Assembly: GCF_014646915.1 (NCBI RefSeq)
Contig: NZ_BMOE01000001.1
Coordinates: 586,568 to 650,567, forward strand
DNA: 64,000 nt
Source of the DNA: Deinococcus aquiradiocola
GTDB taxonomy: Bacteria; Deinococcota; Deinococci; Deinococcales; Deinococcaceae
Direction: 5' to 3'
Under the pieces are notes generated by a model that was given only the letters and a program-made list of their open reading frames with translations, made no database searches and was not told the DNA's origin. Shown here in pieces: positions 44,310 through 54,799 of this stretch; the first letter of the stretch is position 1, and the number at the start of each line of letters is the position of its first letter. Position numbers and translations under genes: made by a program.

Positions 44310-45347
44310 TTGGGCGTTTTCGTACTTCGCCGCCTCTGGCGAACCCTGCTGGTGCTGCTCGGCATCAGCGTGGTGGTGTTCGCGTTCGTGCGCGCACTGC
44401 CCGGCGATCCGGCCACCGCGATCCTCGGTGAGCGCGCCAACCCCGAGTCCGTCGCGCGCCTCACCAAGCAGCTCGGCCTGGACAAACCCTGGTTCCTGAA
44501 CGTGCAGGACCCCGCGCACCTCTTCGACGCGCAGTACCCCCGGTACCTGAACAAGGTCCTGCACGGCGACCTCGACAAGGGTCAGAAATCGCAGATTCCC
44601 GTCTCCGACGAACTGCGTAACCGCTTCCCGGCCACCATCGAACTGTCGCTCGCGGCGATGTTCTTCGCGCTGATCGTGGGCCTCCCGGCGGGCATCCTGG
44701 CGGCCCTGCGCCGCAACAGTGCCTGGGACAGCCTCGCGACGACCATCAGCCTGCTCGGCGTGAGCATGCCGGTCTTCTGGCTGGGCCTGCTGCTCAGTTA
44801 CTTCTTCGCGGTGGTGCTCGGCTGGTTCCCGCCCAGCGCGCGCCTCTCAACCGGCCTGGACATCCAGCCCGTCACGGGCATGTACGTGCTGGACGGCCTG
44901 CTGCGCGGGCGGCTCGACGTGAGCCTGAACGCCCTGCAGCACCTCGTGCTGCCCGCCATCACGCTCGGCAGCATCCCCATGGCGATCACGGCCCGCATCA
45001 CGCGCAGCTCGCTGCTGGAGGTGCTCGGGCAGGATTACGTGCGGACCGCGAAGGCGAAGGGCCTCGCGCCGCGCATCGTGACGCTGAAGCACGCGCTGCG
45101 TAACGCGCTGCTGCCGGTCGTGACCGTGATCGGCCTGCAGACGGGCCTGCTGCTGGGCGGCGCGGTCCTCACCGAGACGATCTTCAGCTGGCCGGGCCTC
45201 GGCTCGTGGCTGTACGACGCGATCTCGGGCCGCGACTACCCCGTCATCCAGGGCGGCGTGATCTTCGCGGCGCTCGTGGTGAGCGTCGTGAACCTGCTCG
45301 TGGACCTCAGCTACGCCCTCCTCGACCCGAGGATCCAGTACCGATGA
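44310..45347 (+). CDS. Dipeptide-type ABC transporter permease (DppB-like)
   Basis: Membrane permease of 345 residues, six helices. N-terminal LRRLWRTLLVLLGISVVVFAFVRALPGDPA is the DppB/OppB signature; the EAA-type loop is YVRTAKAKGLAPRIVTLKHALRNALLP. TTG start at 44310, eight bases after AAAGGAG. A short extra periplasmic stretch (about 55-90) follows helix 1. Partner of the permease encoded at 45439. Confidence 0.92.
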   Translation: MGVFVLRRLWRTLLVLLGISVVVFAFVRALPGDPATAILGERANPESVARLTKQLGLDKPWFLNVQDPAHLFDAQYPRYLNKVLHGDLDKGQKSQIPVSDELRNRFPATIELSLAAMFFALIVGLPAGILAALRRNSAWDSLATTISLLGVSMPVFWLGLLLSYFFAVVLGWFPPSARLSTGLDIQPVTGMYVLDGLLRGRLDVSLNALQHLVLPAITLGSIPMAITARITRSSLLEVLGQDYVRTAKAKGLAPRIVTLKHALRNALLPVVTVIGLQTGLLLGGAVLTETIFSWPGLGSWLYDAISGRDYPVIQGGVIFAALVVSVVNLLVDLSYALLDPRIQYR

Positions 45348-45438
45348 ACGCGCACGCCAAGCCCGCCGGGCACGCGCGCCGCGCCCCGGCCGCACAGGGA
45401 GTCCCCATGCACCACCATTCGCGCGCGGGAGGTGAGGC

Positions 45439-45442
<4 letters not shown>
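45344..45442 (+). CDS. Possible 32-residue bridging ORF between two permease genes
   Basis: An ATG overlapping the DppB-like stop (ATGA) opens a 32-codon frame whose own stop overlaps the DppC-like start (ATGA). The product is His/Arg/Ala-rich (GVPMHHHSRAGGEA). It may only keep ribosomes moving between the two permease genes (coupling relay) rather than make a functional protein. Confidence 0.35.
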
Positions 45443-46365
<923 letters not shown>

Positions 46366-46380
<15 letters not shown>

Positions 46381-46396
46381 ACGCAGCACCCAGTAA
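46366..46396 (+). repeat. Tandem 15-bp duplication at the permease stop codon
   Basis: CGCAGCACCCAGTAA occurs at 46366-46380 (including the stop) and again at 46382-46396, followed by a decayed third unit. Confidence 0.85.
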
Positions 46397-46422
46397 GCGC
46401 AGCGCGCAGCGAAAAGCAGACC

Positions 46423-46464
46423 GGTTCGGGGCACTCCATGACGGGGTGCCCTGAACCTTTTCTT
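46423..46464 (+). terminator. Rho-independent terminator of the peptide permease genes
   Basis: GGTTCGGGGCAC (46423-46434) pairs with GTGCCCTGAACC (46446-46457, one G-T pair), then TTTTCTT. Confidence 0.8.
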
Positions 46465-46516
46465 GAGGTGCGGTGGGGGTGCGGCGCGCGGCACAGTTGC
46501 CGGGCGGCCGCGTCCA

Positions 46517-46522
46517 TACAGT
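46517..46522 (+). promoter_or_regulatory. Leaderless -10 box of the OYE gene
   Basis: TACAGT, six bases before the ATG at 46529. Confidence 0.5.
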
Positions 46523-46528
46523 GCCGTC

Positions 46529-47614
46529 ATGACCGATGCCACGAGCACGCCGCACCTGTTCAAGCCCCTGAAACTGCACGGCCTGACCGTCCCGAACCGG
46601 ATCGTGGTGTCGCCGATGTGCATGTACAGCGCCAAGAACGGCTTCGCGAACGACTTTCATCTCGCGCACCTGGGCGGCTTCGCGCTGGGCGGCGCGGGCC
46701 TGATCCTGACGGAAGCGGCGGCCGTGAGTCCGGAAGGACGCATCACGCCGGACGACCTGGGCATCTGGAGTGACGATCACATCGCGGGGCTGGGACACGT
46801 CGTGGATTTCGCGCACACGCAGGGCGCGTTGATCGGGGTGCAGCTGGCACACGCGGGCCGCAAGGCGAGCACGTGGTCCCCGTGGCGCGGGTCGGGCGCC
46901 GTGCCGGACGAGCAGGGCGCGTGGACGGTGCTGGGGCCGGACGCCCAGCCGTACAGCAGCGCGTACCCGGTGCCGACCGCAATGACGCGCGAGGACATCG
47001 CGAAGGTCGTGACGGATTTCGTGGCGGCGACGCGACGCGCCCTCATGGCGGGCTTCGACGTGGTGGAGGTGCATGCCGCGCACGGGTACCTGCTGCACCA
47101 GTTCATGTCGCCGCTCTCGAACTCCCGCACGGACGAGTACGGGGGGAGTTTCGAGAACCGGGTGCGGCTGGTGGTGGACGTGAGCCGCGCCGTGCGTGAG
47201 GCGTTCCCGTCGCACCTGCCGGTGTTCGTGCGCGTGAGCGCCACCGACTGGGCGGAGGGCGGGTGGACACTGGACGAGACGGTGCAGCTCGCGCGGCTGC
47301 TGATGGAGGTGGGCGTGGACGTGCTGGACGTGTCGAGCGGCGGTCTGACGTCCGCGCAGCAGATTCAGGTGGGGCCAGGGTATCAGGTGCCGTTCGCGCA
47401 GGCGGTCCGGGCTCAGACGGGCATGACGACCATGGCGGTCGGCATGATCACCGAGCCCCTGCAGGCGGAGGAGGTGCTGGCGGCGGGCCACGCGGACCTC
47501 GTGGCGCTCGCGCGGGAATTCCTGCGCGACCCGAGGTGGCCGCAGCGGGCCGCGCACGAGCTGGGGACGCGCATTCCCGTGCCGGACCAGTACGCGCGCG
47601 CCGTCCGCTGGTAG
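46529..47614 (+). CDS. Old yellow enzyme family NADH:flavin oxidoreductase (YqjM-like)
   Basis: FMN-dependent ene-reductase of 361 residues, TIM barrel. VVSPMCMYSAKNG holds the redox-tuning Cys (about 31) of the YqjM/thermophilic-like subclass; VQLAHAGRKAS is the FMN-contact loop; VEVHAAHGYLLHQFMSPLSN RTDEYGGS-type sequence carries substrate-binding His residues and the family signature. Monocistronic, with its own -10 box. Likely role: reduction of electrophilic alkenes, nitro compounds or quinones in stress. The exact physiological substrate is unknown. Confidence 0.94.
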   Translation: MTDATSTPHLFKPLKLHGLTVPNRIVVSPMCMYSAKNGFANDFHLAHLGGFALGGAGLILTEAAAVSPEGRITPDDLGIWSDDHIAGLGHVVDFAHTQGALIGVQLAHAGRKASTWSPWRGSGAVPDEQGAWTVLGPDAQPYSSAYPVPTAMTREDIAKVVTDFVAATRRALMAGFDVVEVHAAHGYLLHQFMSPLSNSRTDEYGGSFENRVRLVVDVSRAVREAFPSHLPVFVRVSATDWAEGGWTLDETVQLARLLMEVGVDVLDVSSGGLTSAQQIQVGPGYQVPFAQAVRAQTGMTTMAVGMITEPLQAEEVLAAGHADLVALAREFLRDPRWPQRAAHELGTRIPVPDQYARAVRW

Positions 47615-47853
47615 GTCGCACTCCGGCAGGGAGAACGGGGAGGGCGCCCGCCTTCATGGAGCCCTGACGTTCCCCGAATGCGGTTCACACAATGACGTGG
47701 GGCGGCGCGCGCCGCATTATCCTGCCGTGGAGGAGCGGAAGCGGGTACGATGGCGGTACAGTCCTCAGCGCGCAGTTCCGAAGTTTACCGTGCCGTTTTC
47801 GCCGTGCCGTCCGCCCACCTGACCCGTCCATCCACTGTTCCCGGAGGTTTTCC

Positions 47854-48546
47854 ATGACCATTCTCGACCGTCTGTCCCGCCTGATTCGCGCCAACGTCAA
47901 CGACCTGATCGGCAAGGCGGAGGACCCCACCAAGATCATCGACCAGACGCTGCTCGACATGCGCGAGGCGTACAGCGAGGCTCGCAGCGAGGTGGCGGGC
48001 GCCATGGCGCAGGCCGCGAAGCTGGAACGCGAGTCGAACACCAACCGGCAGCTGGCCGCCGAGTACGGCGAGAAGGCCGAACAGGCCCTCCGTGCGGGCA
48101 GCGAGGACCTCGCCCGTGAGGCGCTGCGCCGCAAGCAGAACCACACGGATCTCGCGGAGGGCTTCGCCGCGCAGCTCAAGACGACGTCCGTCACGGTGGA
48201 CAGCCTGAAGACGCAGCTGCGGGCGCTCGAAGCGAAGATCGACGAGATGGAGTCTCGCCGTCAGCTGCTCGCGGCGCGCGCGCAGACCGCGCAGGCGTCC
48301 GGCACGCTCGAGAAGGCCAGCGGCTTCGACAAGGCGGGCGGCGCGATGGGCGCCTTCGACGACATGGAGCGCAAGGTGGCCGCCATGGAGGACCGCAACA
48401 ACGCCTCCGCGCAGCTGCGCGAGGAGGGCGACATCGACGCGCAGCTCAAGAACCTGGGCCGCGACAAGACCCTCGACGACGAACTGGCGGCCCTGAAGGC
48501 CAAGGTGCAGGGCGGCACGCCCGGCGGGAACGGCAGCACTTCCTGA
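47854..48546 (+). CDS. pspA: PspA/IM30 family membrane-stress protein
   Basis: Peripheral membrane protein of 230 residues that forms oligomeric ESCRT-III-like assemblies and protects the cell membrane. The start ILDRLSRLIRANVNDLIGKAEDPTKIIDQTLLDM is diagnostic. The body is a long coiled coil (Ala, Glu, Lys, Gln-rich), with DDMERKVAAMEDRNNASAQL near the end. GGAGG precedes the ATG. The 239-bp upstream region has TANNNT boxes (TATCCT at 47718, TACAGT at 47757) but no clear full promoter. Followed by a strong terminator. Confidence 0.94.
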   Translation: MTILDRLSRLIRANVNDLIGKAEDPTKIIDQTLLDMREAYSEARSEVAGAMAQAAKLERESNTNRQLAAEYGEKAEQALRAGSEDLAREALRRKQNHTDLAEGFAAQLKTTSVTVDSLKTQLRALEAKIDEMESRRQLLAARAQTAQASGTLEKASGFDKAGGAMGAFDDMERKVAAMEDRNNASAQLREEGDIDAQLKNLGRDKTLDDELAALKAKVQGGTPGGNGSTS

Positions 48547-48560
48547 CGCGCCGCACATGA

Positions 48561-48592
48561 ACCGGGGGGGTGCCTGCGTGCACCCCCCCGGT
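48561..48592 (+). terminator. Terminator after pspA
   Basis: Perfect 13-bp stem ACCGGGGGGGTGC/GCACCCCCCCGGT, six-base loop, followed by GTTTGTCT. Confidence 0.8.
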
Positions 48593-48739
48593 GTTTGTCT
48601 GGACGCGGCGCGGGACGGGTGCCGGGAGCGTCCGGGGGGCGTGGAGTGATTCGCATGGCTGTGGCGACGTGGGCCGATTCGCGCGTGAGAAATGGAGGGA
48701 ACTTCATGCGTTTTGACATTCCGTCGGCGCGTTTCCCGC

Positions 48740-48745
48740 TATGCT
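48740..48745 (+). promoter_or_regulatory. Leaderless -10 box of the lipoprotein-dxs operon
   Basis: TATGCT, seven bases before the ATG at 48753. A TTGACA at 48713-48718 is 21 bases away, too far for a standard pair. Confidence 0.5.
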
Positions 48746-48752
48746 CTTGCGC

Positions 48753-49448
48753 ATGAGAGCCCGTCGTCCTACCGCCGTCCTGTCCGGGCGGCTGCCCGCG
48801 CTGCTGCTGCCGCTCCTGCTCGCCGCCTGCGCCCCCACACAGCAGAAGCAGGAGGCGCCCGTGACCGCCAGCACCAGCGTGAGCCGGGTGTCGTTCTACC
48901 CGTCCGAGGCGGGCCTCGCCTGGACGTACCTCCCGGACGGCGAGGACGCGGGCGGCGTGCCGTACGTGCTGCGCGCCACCGGCCCGTCCCTGTTCGGGAA
49001 CGTGCAGGCGCAGACGTTCACGCTCACGGGGCGCGGCGCGCAGCAGACGAGTTACCACCTGATGTCCGCGCAGGGCTCGCAGCTGCTCGGGTTCCGCAAG
49101 CCGGGCCTGAGCGTGCGGCTCGACCCGCCGTGGCAGGAGCTCCCGCCCGTCGACGCGTGGCGGGTGGGCCTCGCGTGGTCCGGGGAGAGCAACATCGCCG
49201 TGCAGTCCGACGACGGCCTGACGAACACGTCCGGCAAGGTCAACTACAGTTACCGCGTCCTCGACCAGCGGGACGTCACGATCCGCGGGCGGTCGTACCG
49301 CGTGTGGGTCGTGAACCGTCAGATCACGGACACGGTCGGCGGGCTGTTCCCGCGCTCGCAGGAGGAGTGGTTCACGCCGTACGTCGGGGACGTGCGCACG
49401 CCCGAGGGCCTGCTGCTCACCGACCGCAACTTCACGGGAGGGCAATGA
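48753..49448 (+). CDS. Putative lipoprotein coupled to dxs
   Basis: 231 residues. Arg-rich N-terminus, hydrophobic stretch and lipobox LLAAC (Cys26), so probably anchored to the membrane outer face. The mature part is a beta-rich domain ([62 protein letters not shown]) ending in [19 protein letters not shown]; this YxxYLP/EEWFxPxVG pattern occurs in uncharacterised secreted proteins. Its stop overlaps the dxs start (ATGA). No functional link to isoprenoid synthesis is evident. Confidence 0.75.
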   Translation: MRARRPTAVLSGRLPALLLPLLLAACAPTQQKQEAPVTASTSVSRVSFYPSEAGLAWTYLPDGEDAGGVPYVLRATGPSLFGNVQAQTFTLTGRGAQQTSYHLMSAQGSQLLGFRKPGLSVRLDPPWQELPPVDAWRVGLAWSGESNIAVQSDDGLTNTSGKVNYSYRVLDQRDVTIRGRSYRVWVVNRQITDTVGGLFPRSQEEWFTPYVGDVRTPEGLLLTDRNFTGGQ

Positions 49449-51376
49449 TGACCGCAGACGCGAAAAAACCCCAGCTGCCGGGCAGCAGCACCCCGCTGCT
49501 CGACACCATCGACTCGCCCGACGACCTGAAGAAGCTGCGGCGCGACCAGCTCCCCGCCCTGGCGGCCGAACTGCGGCAGGAGATCGTGCAGCTCGCCGCG
49601 CCGGGCGGCCTGCACCTCGCGAGCAGCCTGGGCGCCACGGACCTGATCGTGGCGCTGCACTACGTGCTCAACAGCCCCCGTGACCGCATCCTGTTCGACG
49701 TGGGGCACCAGGCGTACGCGCACAAGCTCCTGACGGGCCGCCGCGCGCAGATGCCGACCATCAAGAAGGAAGGCGGCCTGAGCGGCTTCACAAAGGTGAC
49801 GGAGTCTCCGCACGACGCGATCACGGTCGGGCACGCCAGCACCAGTCTCGCCAACGCGCTCGGCATGGCGACCGCCCGCGACGCGCTCGGGCAGGACTAC
49901 AAGGTGGCCGCCGTGATCGGGGACGGCGCCCTGACGGGCGGCATGGCGCTCGCCGCGCTGAACACCATCGGGGACACGGGGCGGCGCATGCTGATCGTGC
50001 TGAACCACAACGAGATGAGCATCTCGGAGAACGTGGGCGCCATGAGCAAGTTCATGCGGACCCTGCAGGTCCAGAAGTGGTTCCAGGAGGGCGAGGGGGC
50101 CAGCAAGAAGGCCCTGAATGCCGTGAGCCGCCCGCTGTCGGACTTCATGAGCCGCGCCAAGTCCAGCACGCGGCACTTCTTCGACCCGGCCAGCATCAAT
50201 CCCTTCGCGGCGATGGGCGTGCGGTACGTCGGGCCGGTGGACGGGCACAACATTCAGGAACTCGTGTACCTGATGGAGCGCCTCGTGGAGCTGGACGGGC
50301 CGACCATCCTGCACGTCGTGACGCGCAAGGGCAAAGGCCTCGCGTACGCCGAGGAGGACCCCATCAAGTGGCACGGCCCCAGCCGCTTCGACCCGGCGAC
50401 CGGTCAGAGCGTGCCCGGCGCGGCCGCCCCGGCAGGCGCGCCCGTGCGGCAGAGCTGGAGCGCGGCGTTCGGGGAGGCCATGACGGAACTCAGCCGTCAG
50501 GACCCGCGCGCGTACGTGATCACGCCCGCCATGCGCGAGGGATCGGGCCTCGTCGGGTACAGTCAGGCGCACCCGAACCGCTATCTGGACGTGGGCATCG
50601 CGGAGGAGGTCGCCGTGACGGCCGCCGCCGGGATGGCCCTGCAGGGCCTGAAGCCGGTCGTGGCGATCTACAGCACGTTCCTGCAGCGCGCGTACGATCA
50701 GGTGCTGCACGACGTGGCGATCGAGGACCTGGACGTGGTGTTCGCCATCGACCGGGGCGGCGTGGTCGGCGCGGACGGCGCGACGCACAACGGCGTCTTC
50801 GACCTGAGCTTCATGCGCAGCATCCCGAACGTCCGGATCGGTCTGCCGCGCACGGCGCTGGAGTTGCGCGGCATGCTGAAGGAAGCGATGCGGGTGGGCG
50901 GGCCGGTCGCGATCCGTTACCCGCGCGGCGACACCCTCAAGGCCCCCGCGAACGCGTGGCCGGACCTGCAGTGGGGCACGTGGGAGCGCCTGCAGGCCGG
51001 GGACGACGTGGTGGTCCTGGCGGGCGGCAAGGCGCTGGAGTACGCCGAGGCGGCCCTGCACGACCTGCCGGGCGTGGGGCTCGTGAACGCCCGTTTCGTG
51101 AAGCCGCTCGACACGGCCATGCTGCGGGACATCGCGTCGCGTGCGCGCGCCATCGTGACAGTCGAGGACAACACCGTGGTCGGCGGCTTCGGCGCGGCGG
51201 TGCTGGAGGCGCTCGCGTCGTGGGGCGTGCAGGTGCCGGTGCGGGTGCTGGGCATCCCAGACGAGTTCCAGGAGCACGCGACGGTGGAGCGCGTGCACGC
51301 CCGCAGCGGCATCGACGCGCAGGCGATCCGTACCGTGCTGGCCGAGCTGGGCGTGGACGTGCCGCTCGGCGTATAA
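49445..51376 (+). CDS. dxs: 1-deoxy-D-xylulose-5-phosphate synthase
   Basis: TPP enzyme that joins pyruvate and glyceraldehyde 3-phosphate, first step of the MEP isoprenoid pathway (carotenoids, quinones, undecaprenol). 643 residues, full length. Motifs: [16 protein letters not shown], the TPP motif [15 protein letters not shown]...[21 protein letters not shown], and in the transketolase domain [17 protein letters not shown]. Two ATGs in tandem (49445 and 49448); the first overlaps the lipoprotein stop. Ends with GVDVPLGV before a hairpin. Confidence 0.97.
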   Translation: MMTADAKKPQLPGSSTPLLDTIDSPDDLKKLRRDQLPALAAELRQEIVQLAAPGGLHLASSLGATDLIVALHYVLNSPRDRILFDVGHQAYAHKLLTGRRAQMPTIKKEGGLSGFTKVTESPHDAITVGHASTSLANALGMATARDALGQDYKVAAVIGDGALTGGMALAALNTIGDTGRRMLIVLNHNEMSISENVGAMSKFMRTLQVQKWFQEGEGASKKALNAVSRPLSDFMSRAKSSTRHFFDPASINPFAAMGVRYVGPVDGHNIQELVYLMERLVELDGPTILHVVTRKGKGLAYAEEDPIKWHGPSRFDPATGQSVPGAAAPAGAPVRQSWSAAFGEAMTELSRQDPRAYVITPAMREGSGLVGYSQAHPNRYLDVGIAEEVAVTAAAGMALQGLKPVVAIYSTFLQRAYDQVLHDVAIEDLDVVFAIDRGGVVGADGATHNGVFDLSFMRSIPNVRIGLPRTALELRGMLKEAMRVGGPVAIRYPRGDTLKAPANAWPDLQWGTWERLQAGDDVVVLAGGKALEYAEAALHDLPGVGLVNARFVKPLDTAMLRDIASRARAIVTVEDNTVVGGFGAAVLEALASWGVQVPVRVLGIPDEFQEHATVERVHARSGIDAQAIRTVLAELGVDVPLGV

Positions 51377-51397
51377 CACCGCTTCACACCTTCGGGA

Positions 51398-51423
51398 GGC
51401 CGCCGCGAGAGTTGCTGGCGGCC
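51398..51423. terminator. Hairpin between dxs and the convergent DinB gene
   Basis: GGCCGCC (51398-51404) pairs with GGCGGCC (51417-51423), twelve-base loop. Confidence 0.45.
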
Positions 51424-51470
51424 ACTTCCCTGTTCCCTGTCTGCGCACGGTGACGTTGCCTGGCCTCCGG

Positions 51471-51953
51471 TCACCAGCCGCCGGGCGGGGGCAGGTCGAG
51501 GTCCACGGTGACCGGGTATCCCTGCTGACGCAGCAGCGTGACGACCTGCCCCTTGTGGTGGAATTCGTGGGTGACGGGGTGCAGGACGAGCCAGCGTGCC
51601 GTCACCTGCCGCGTGGTTCCAGCCATCCCGGTGACGGTGAAGGGCTCGCCGGTCTGCATACGCGTGCAGGTGAGTGCGCGGTGCAGCAGGGCGTCCACGC
51701 GTTCGAAGCGGGCGGTGAGTTCGGGCAAGGGTTCGGGGTACGGAGCGAAGTCCCAGTCGTCTTCCAGCAGGGTGCGGCCCACCCAGCCGCCGTAGCAGTC
51801 GGCGACGTGCGTGAGGGTGCTCAGGACGCTGCCCTGGCCGTACTCGGGCGGAGCGGCGTGCAGGACGCGTTCCGGGAGGGTCTGCAGGGACGCGAGGAGG
51901 TCGGCGCGCATCCGGCGCGTCTGGTCGATCAGGAAGGGCAGGGTGCCGGGCAT
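51471..51953 (-). CDS. DinB-family protein
   Basis: 160 residues, four-helix bundle with a predicted metal site. The three His ligands are placeable: LTHVADCYGGWV (first) and HEFHHKGQVVTLLRQQGY (others). DinB/YfiT-like proteins are abundant in Deinococcus and include thiol-transferases such as bacillithiol-dependent enzymes; the reaction of this one is unknown. The ATG at 51953 is preceded at five bases by CACACT on the minus strand. Convergent with dxs. Confidence 0.87.
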   Translation of the reverse strand: MPGTLPFLIDQTRRMRADLLASLQTLPERVLHAAPPEYGQGSVLSTLTHVADCYGGWVGRTLLEDDWDFAPYPEPLPELTARFERVDALLHRALTCTRMQTGEPFTVTGMAGTTRQVTARWLVLHPVTHEFHHKGQVVTLLRQQGYPVTVDLDLPPPGGW

Positions 51954-52037
51954 GCTCCAGTGTGCCGCGCGGCCGGTGGAGCGGTGGCGGGGTTTGCGGC
52001 TGGCGGGTGGGTGGGCGCTCTTGAGGAAGTCTTAGTG

Positions 52038-52043
52038 TAAGCT
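52038..52043 (+). promoter_or_regulatory. Leaderless -10 box of the glucan phosphorylase gene
   Basis: TAAGCT, seven bases before the ATG at 52051. Confidence 0.45.
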
Positions 52044-52050
52044 GGATTTT

Positions 52051-54585
52051 ATGAACGTCATCGGGAAAGTGACCGTGCTGCCCAGGCTCCCTGCGGCCAT
52101 CCGTCGGCTCGAAGAACTCGCGTACAACCTGTACTGGTCGTGGACGCCGAAGGCGCAGGACCTGTATGCCTCGCTTGACGCCGGTATTTGGAACCGCTTC
52201 CAGCACAATCCGGTGCGCACCCTGCTCGAAGTGAGCGCCGACCGCCTCGCCGAGGTCGCCGCCGACCCCGAGTACCTCGCGCGCTACGAAGCCGTCCTCG
52301 CGGACTTCGACGCGTACATGAACAAGAAGGACACCTGGGCCGCCCGCAACGCAGGCGCGCTCGGCGGTCCCGGCAAGGGCGTCGCTTACTTCAGCATGGA
52401 GTACGCGTACCACGAGTGCCTCCCCATCTACTCCGGCGGTCTGGGCGTCCTCGCGGGCGACCACTGCAAGAGCGCCTCCGACCTCGGCCTGCCCTTCACG
52501 GCCGTCGGCATGCTGTTCCGCCAGGGGTACTTCACGCAGCTGTTCAACAAGGACGGCTGGCAGCAGGAACGCTACGACGAACTCGACCTCACCACCCTCC
52601 CCGTCCGGCCCGCGAAGCTCGACAGCGGCGACGACGCCCGCGTCAGCGTCCGCATCATGGGCCGCGAGATCATCCTGCGCATCTGGACGCTGCAGGTCGG
52701 ACGCATCCGCGTGCTGCTCCTCGACAGCAACGTCCCCGAGAACAGCGAGGACGACCGCAAGATGACGGCCCGACTGTACGGCGGCAACCAGGAACTCCGC
52801 ATCCAGCAGTACCTGCTGCTCGGCATCGGAGGAGTCCGCGCGCTGCGCGCCATGAAGGTCGACGCCAGCGTGTACCACATGAACGAGGGACACGCCGCCT
52901 TCATGGCGCTCGAACGCATCCGCGAGCAGGTCGCGGCCGGCATGGACTTCCGGACCGCCACCGAGGCCGTCGCGAGCGCCACCCTCTTCACGACGCACAC
53001 GCCCGTCCCCGCCGGCAACGACGCGTACGCCTACGACCTCACCGACCGCTACCTCGGCGACTGGCCCACGCAGCTCGGCACCAGCCGCAACGAACTGTAC
53101 GAACTGGCCCGCCAGGAGCAGAACTGGGACAACCAGTGGGTGCCGAGCTTCTCGATGAGCGTCTTCGCGCTCCGCATGAGCCGCGCCGCGAACGGCGTGT
53201 CCGAACTGCACGGCGAGGTGTCGCGCGGCCTGTGGAACTTCCTGTACCAGGGTGCCGAGCCGGAAGAAGTGCCGATCGGGCACGTCACGAACGGCGCGCA
53301 CAACCTCACCTTCCTCGCGCAGCAGTACCGTGAACTGTTCGACCGCGTGCTGCCCGCCGACTGGACGGAACGCCTCGAGGACCGCGCCATGTGGGACGCC
53401 GTGCGCGACATTCCCGACGCGGACCTCGCCGCCGCGAAACGCGAGCAGAAGGTCGAGATGATCGACTTCGTGCGCGCCAGCGTCCGGCAGCAGCTGGAAC
53501 GCAACGGGGCCAGCGCCGCAGACGTCGCCGACGTGGACGGCCTGCTCAGCCCCGACGTGCTCACCATCGGCTTCGCGCGCCGCTTCGCGACGTACAAGCG
53601 CGCCACGCTGCTGTTCCGCGACAAGGCCCGCCTGAGCGCCATCCTGAACAACCCCGACCGGCCCGTGCAGTTCGTGTTCGCGGGCAAGGCCCACCCGGCC
53701 GACAACCCCGGCAAGGCCTTCATTCAGGAGATCTACCGCACCAGCCAGGAACCGGAATTCAAGGGCAAGATCGTCATCCTGGAGAACTACGACATGAACG
53801 TCGCGCGGCACCTCGTGCAGGGCGTGGACGTCTGGATGAACAACCCCCGCCGCCCGCTGGAGGCGTCCGGCACGTCCGGCATGAAGGCCAGCTTCAACGG
53901 CTCCCCGAACTTCAGCGTCCTGGACGGCTGGTGGCGCGAAGGGTACGACGGCAAGAACGGCTGGCCGATCGGCGACGAGCGCGAGTACGCCGACCTGAAC
54001 CTGCAGGACGACGCGGACGCCTTCAGCCTGTACCGCACGCTGGAGGACAGCATCGCGCCGCTGTACTACGCGCAGGACGCCGAGGGGCAGAACCACGGCT
54101 GGCTGGAGACGGTGCGGCAGAGCGTCGTGACCGTCAACCCGGAATTCAGCATGCAGCGCCAGGTGATCGACTACATCCAGAAGTACTACCTGCCGCTCGA
54201 CGCGCGCAGCGCGCACGTGAACGCCGAGCAGGAGGCGGTCGCGCGGACGCTGGGCGGCTGGAAGGCCTGGATCCGTCAGCAGTGGCCCTTCGTGGGCCTG
54301 CAGGCGAGCGCGCAGCTGCCCGCCAGCGTCGAACCGGGCGAGCACGTCACCGTGAGCGCGCAGGTGAACGGCGCGGGCATCGCGGACAGCGACCTGCGCG
54401 TCGAAGCCGTTCTGAAGCGCGGGGAGCACCTGACGCGCGTGCCGCTGCAGAGCCTCGGTCAGGGCCGGTACGAGACGAGCATCCCACTCGACGCCAGCGG
54501 CCTGTACAGCATCGGCGTCCGTATGCTGCCCACCCACGCGGACCTCAGCAACGAGTTCGAACTCGGCCTGCTGAAGTGGGCCTGA
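52051..54585 (+). CDS. glgP: Alpha-glucan phosphorylase (GT35, DUF3417 type)
   Basis: Releases glucose 1-phosphate from glycogen or maltodextrin using phosphate and PLP. 844 residues. The N-terminal DUF3417-type start (LAYNLYWSWTPKAQDLYASLD) marks the bacterial short subfamily; YFSMEYAYHECLPIYSGGLGVLAGDH and HMNEGHAAFMALERIR follow; the PLP lysine is in GTSGMKASFNGSPN near residue 613. A beta domain of ~90 residues closes the protein. The stop lies in the first unit of a 28-bp tandem repeat. Could use products of the amylase at 6 kb. Confidence 0.95.
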   Translation: MNVIGKVTVLPRLPAAIRRLEELAYNLYWSWTPKAQDLYASLDAGIWNRFQHNPVRTLLEVSADRLAEVAADPEYLARYEAVLADFDAYMNKKDTWAARNAGALGGPGKGVAYFSMEYAYHECLPIYSGGLGVLAGDHCKSASDLGLPFTAVGMLFRQGYFTQLFNKDGWQQERYDELDLTTLPVRPAKLDSGDDARVSVRIMGREIILRIWTLQVGRIRVLLLDSNVPENSEDDRKMTARLYGGNQELRIQQYLLLGIGGVRALRAMKVDASVYHMNEGHAAFMALERIREQVAAGMDFRTATEAVASATLFTTHTPVPAGNDAYAYDLTDRYLGDWPTQLGTSRNELYELARQEQNWDNQWVPSFSMSVFALRMSRAANGVSELHGEVSRGLWNFLYQGAEPEEVPIGHVTNGAHNLTFLAQQYRELFDRVLPADWTERLEDRAMWDAVRDIPDADLAAAKREQKVEMIDFVRASVRQQLERNGASAADVADVDGLLSPDVLTIGFARRFATYKRATLLFRDKARLSAILNNPDRPVQFVFAGKAHPADNPGKAFIQEIYRTSQEPEFKGKIVILENYDMNVARHLVQGVDVWMNNPRRPLEASGTSGMKASFNGSPNFSVLDGWWREGYDGKNGWPIGDEREYADLNLQDDADAFSLYRTLEDSIAPLYYAQDAEGQNHGWLETVRQSVVTVNPEFSMQRQVIDYIQKYYLPLDARSAHVNAEQEAVARTLGGWKAWIRQQWPFVGLQASAQLPASVEPGEHVTVSAQVNGAGIADSDLRVEAVLKRGEHLTRVPLQSLGQGRYETSIPLDASGLYSIGVRMLPTHADLSNEFELGLLKWA

Positions 54586-54660
54586 CCAACCCAGCCTGCT
54601 GAAGTGGGCCTGACCAACCCAGCCTGCTGAAATGGGCCTGAGCACGCCAGCCCGCTGACC
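54566..54660 (+). repeat. 28-bp tandem repeat over the glgP stop codon
   Basis: Units begin at 54566, 54594 and 54622 (GCCTGCTGAAGTGGGCCTGA...), the third slightly diverged, with a partial fourth at 54650. The first unit codes the last residues LLKWA and the stop; since 28 is not a multiple of three, later copies are not in frame. Confidence 0.9.
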
Positions 54661-54689
54661 GGGCCTCTCCCCCACCGTTCCTTCCTCGT

Positions 54690-54719
54690 GCGGCCTCCAC
54701 CTTCGTCGGTGGGGGCCGC
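54690..54719 (+). terminator. Terminator after glgP
   Basis: GCGGCCTCCACC (54690-54701) pairs with GGTGGGGGCCGC (54708-54719, one G-T pair), six-base loop, then GTTTC. Confidence 0.65.
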
Positions 54720-54787
54720 GTTTCGCTACGCCATTCGGACGGCGTTCGCTGCGCCAGAATGAGCATCACGGGCCGCCCCAGTCCATT

Positions 54788-54793
54788 TATGCT
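54788..54793 (+). promoter_or_regulatory. Leaderless -10 box of the Hsp90-like gene
   Basis: TATGCT, six bases before the ATG at 54800. Confidence 0.5.
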
Positions 54794-54799
54794 GTTCTC

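Noticed and set aside
48713..48745. TTGACA with TATGCT as a standard promoter for the lipoprotein-dxs genes
   Set aside because: The spacing is 21 bases, outside the usual 16-19; only the -10 box is kept.
50917..54675. 1252-codon frame antisense to dxs, the DinB region and glgP
   Set aside because: Spans two real genes on the other strand and non-coding DNA; no domain and typical shadow composition.
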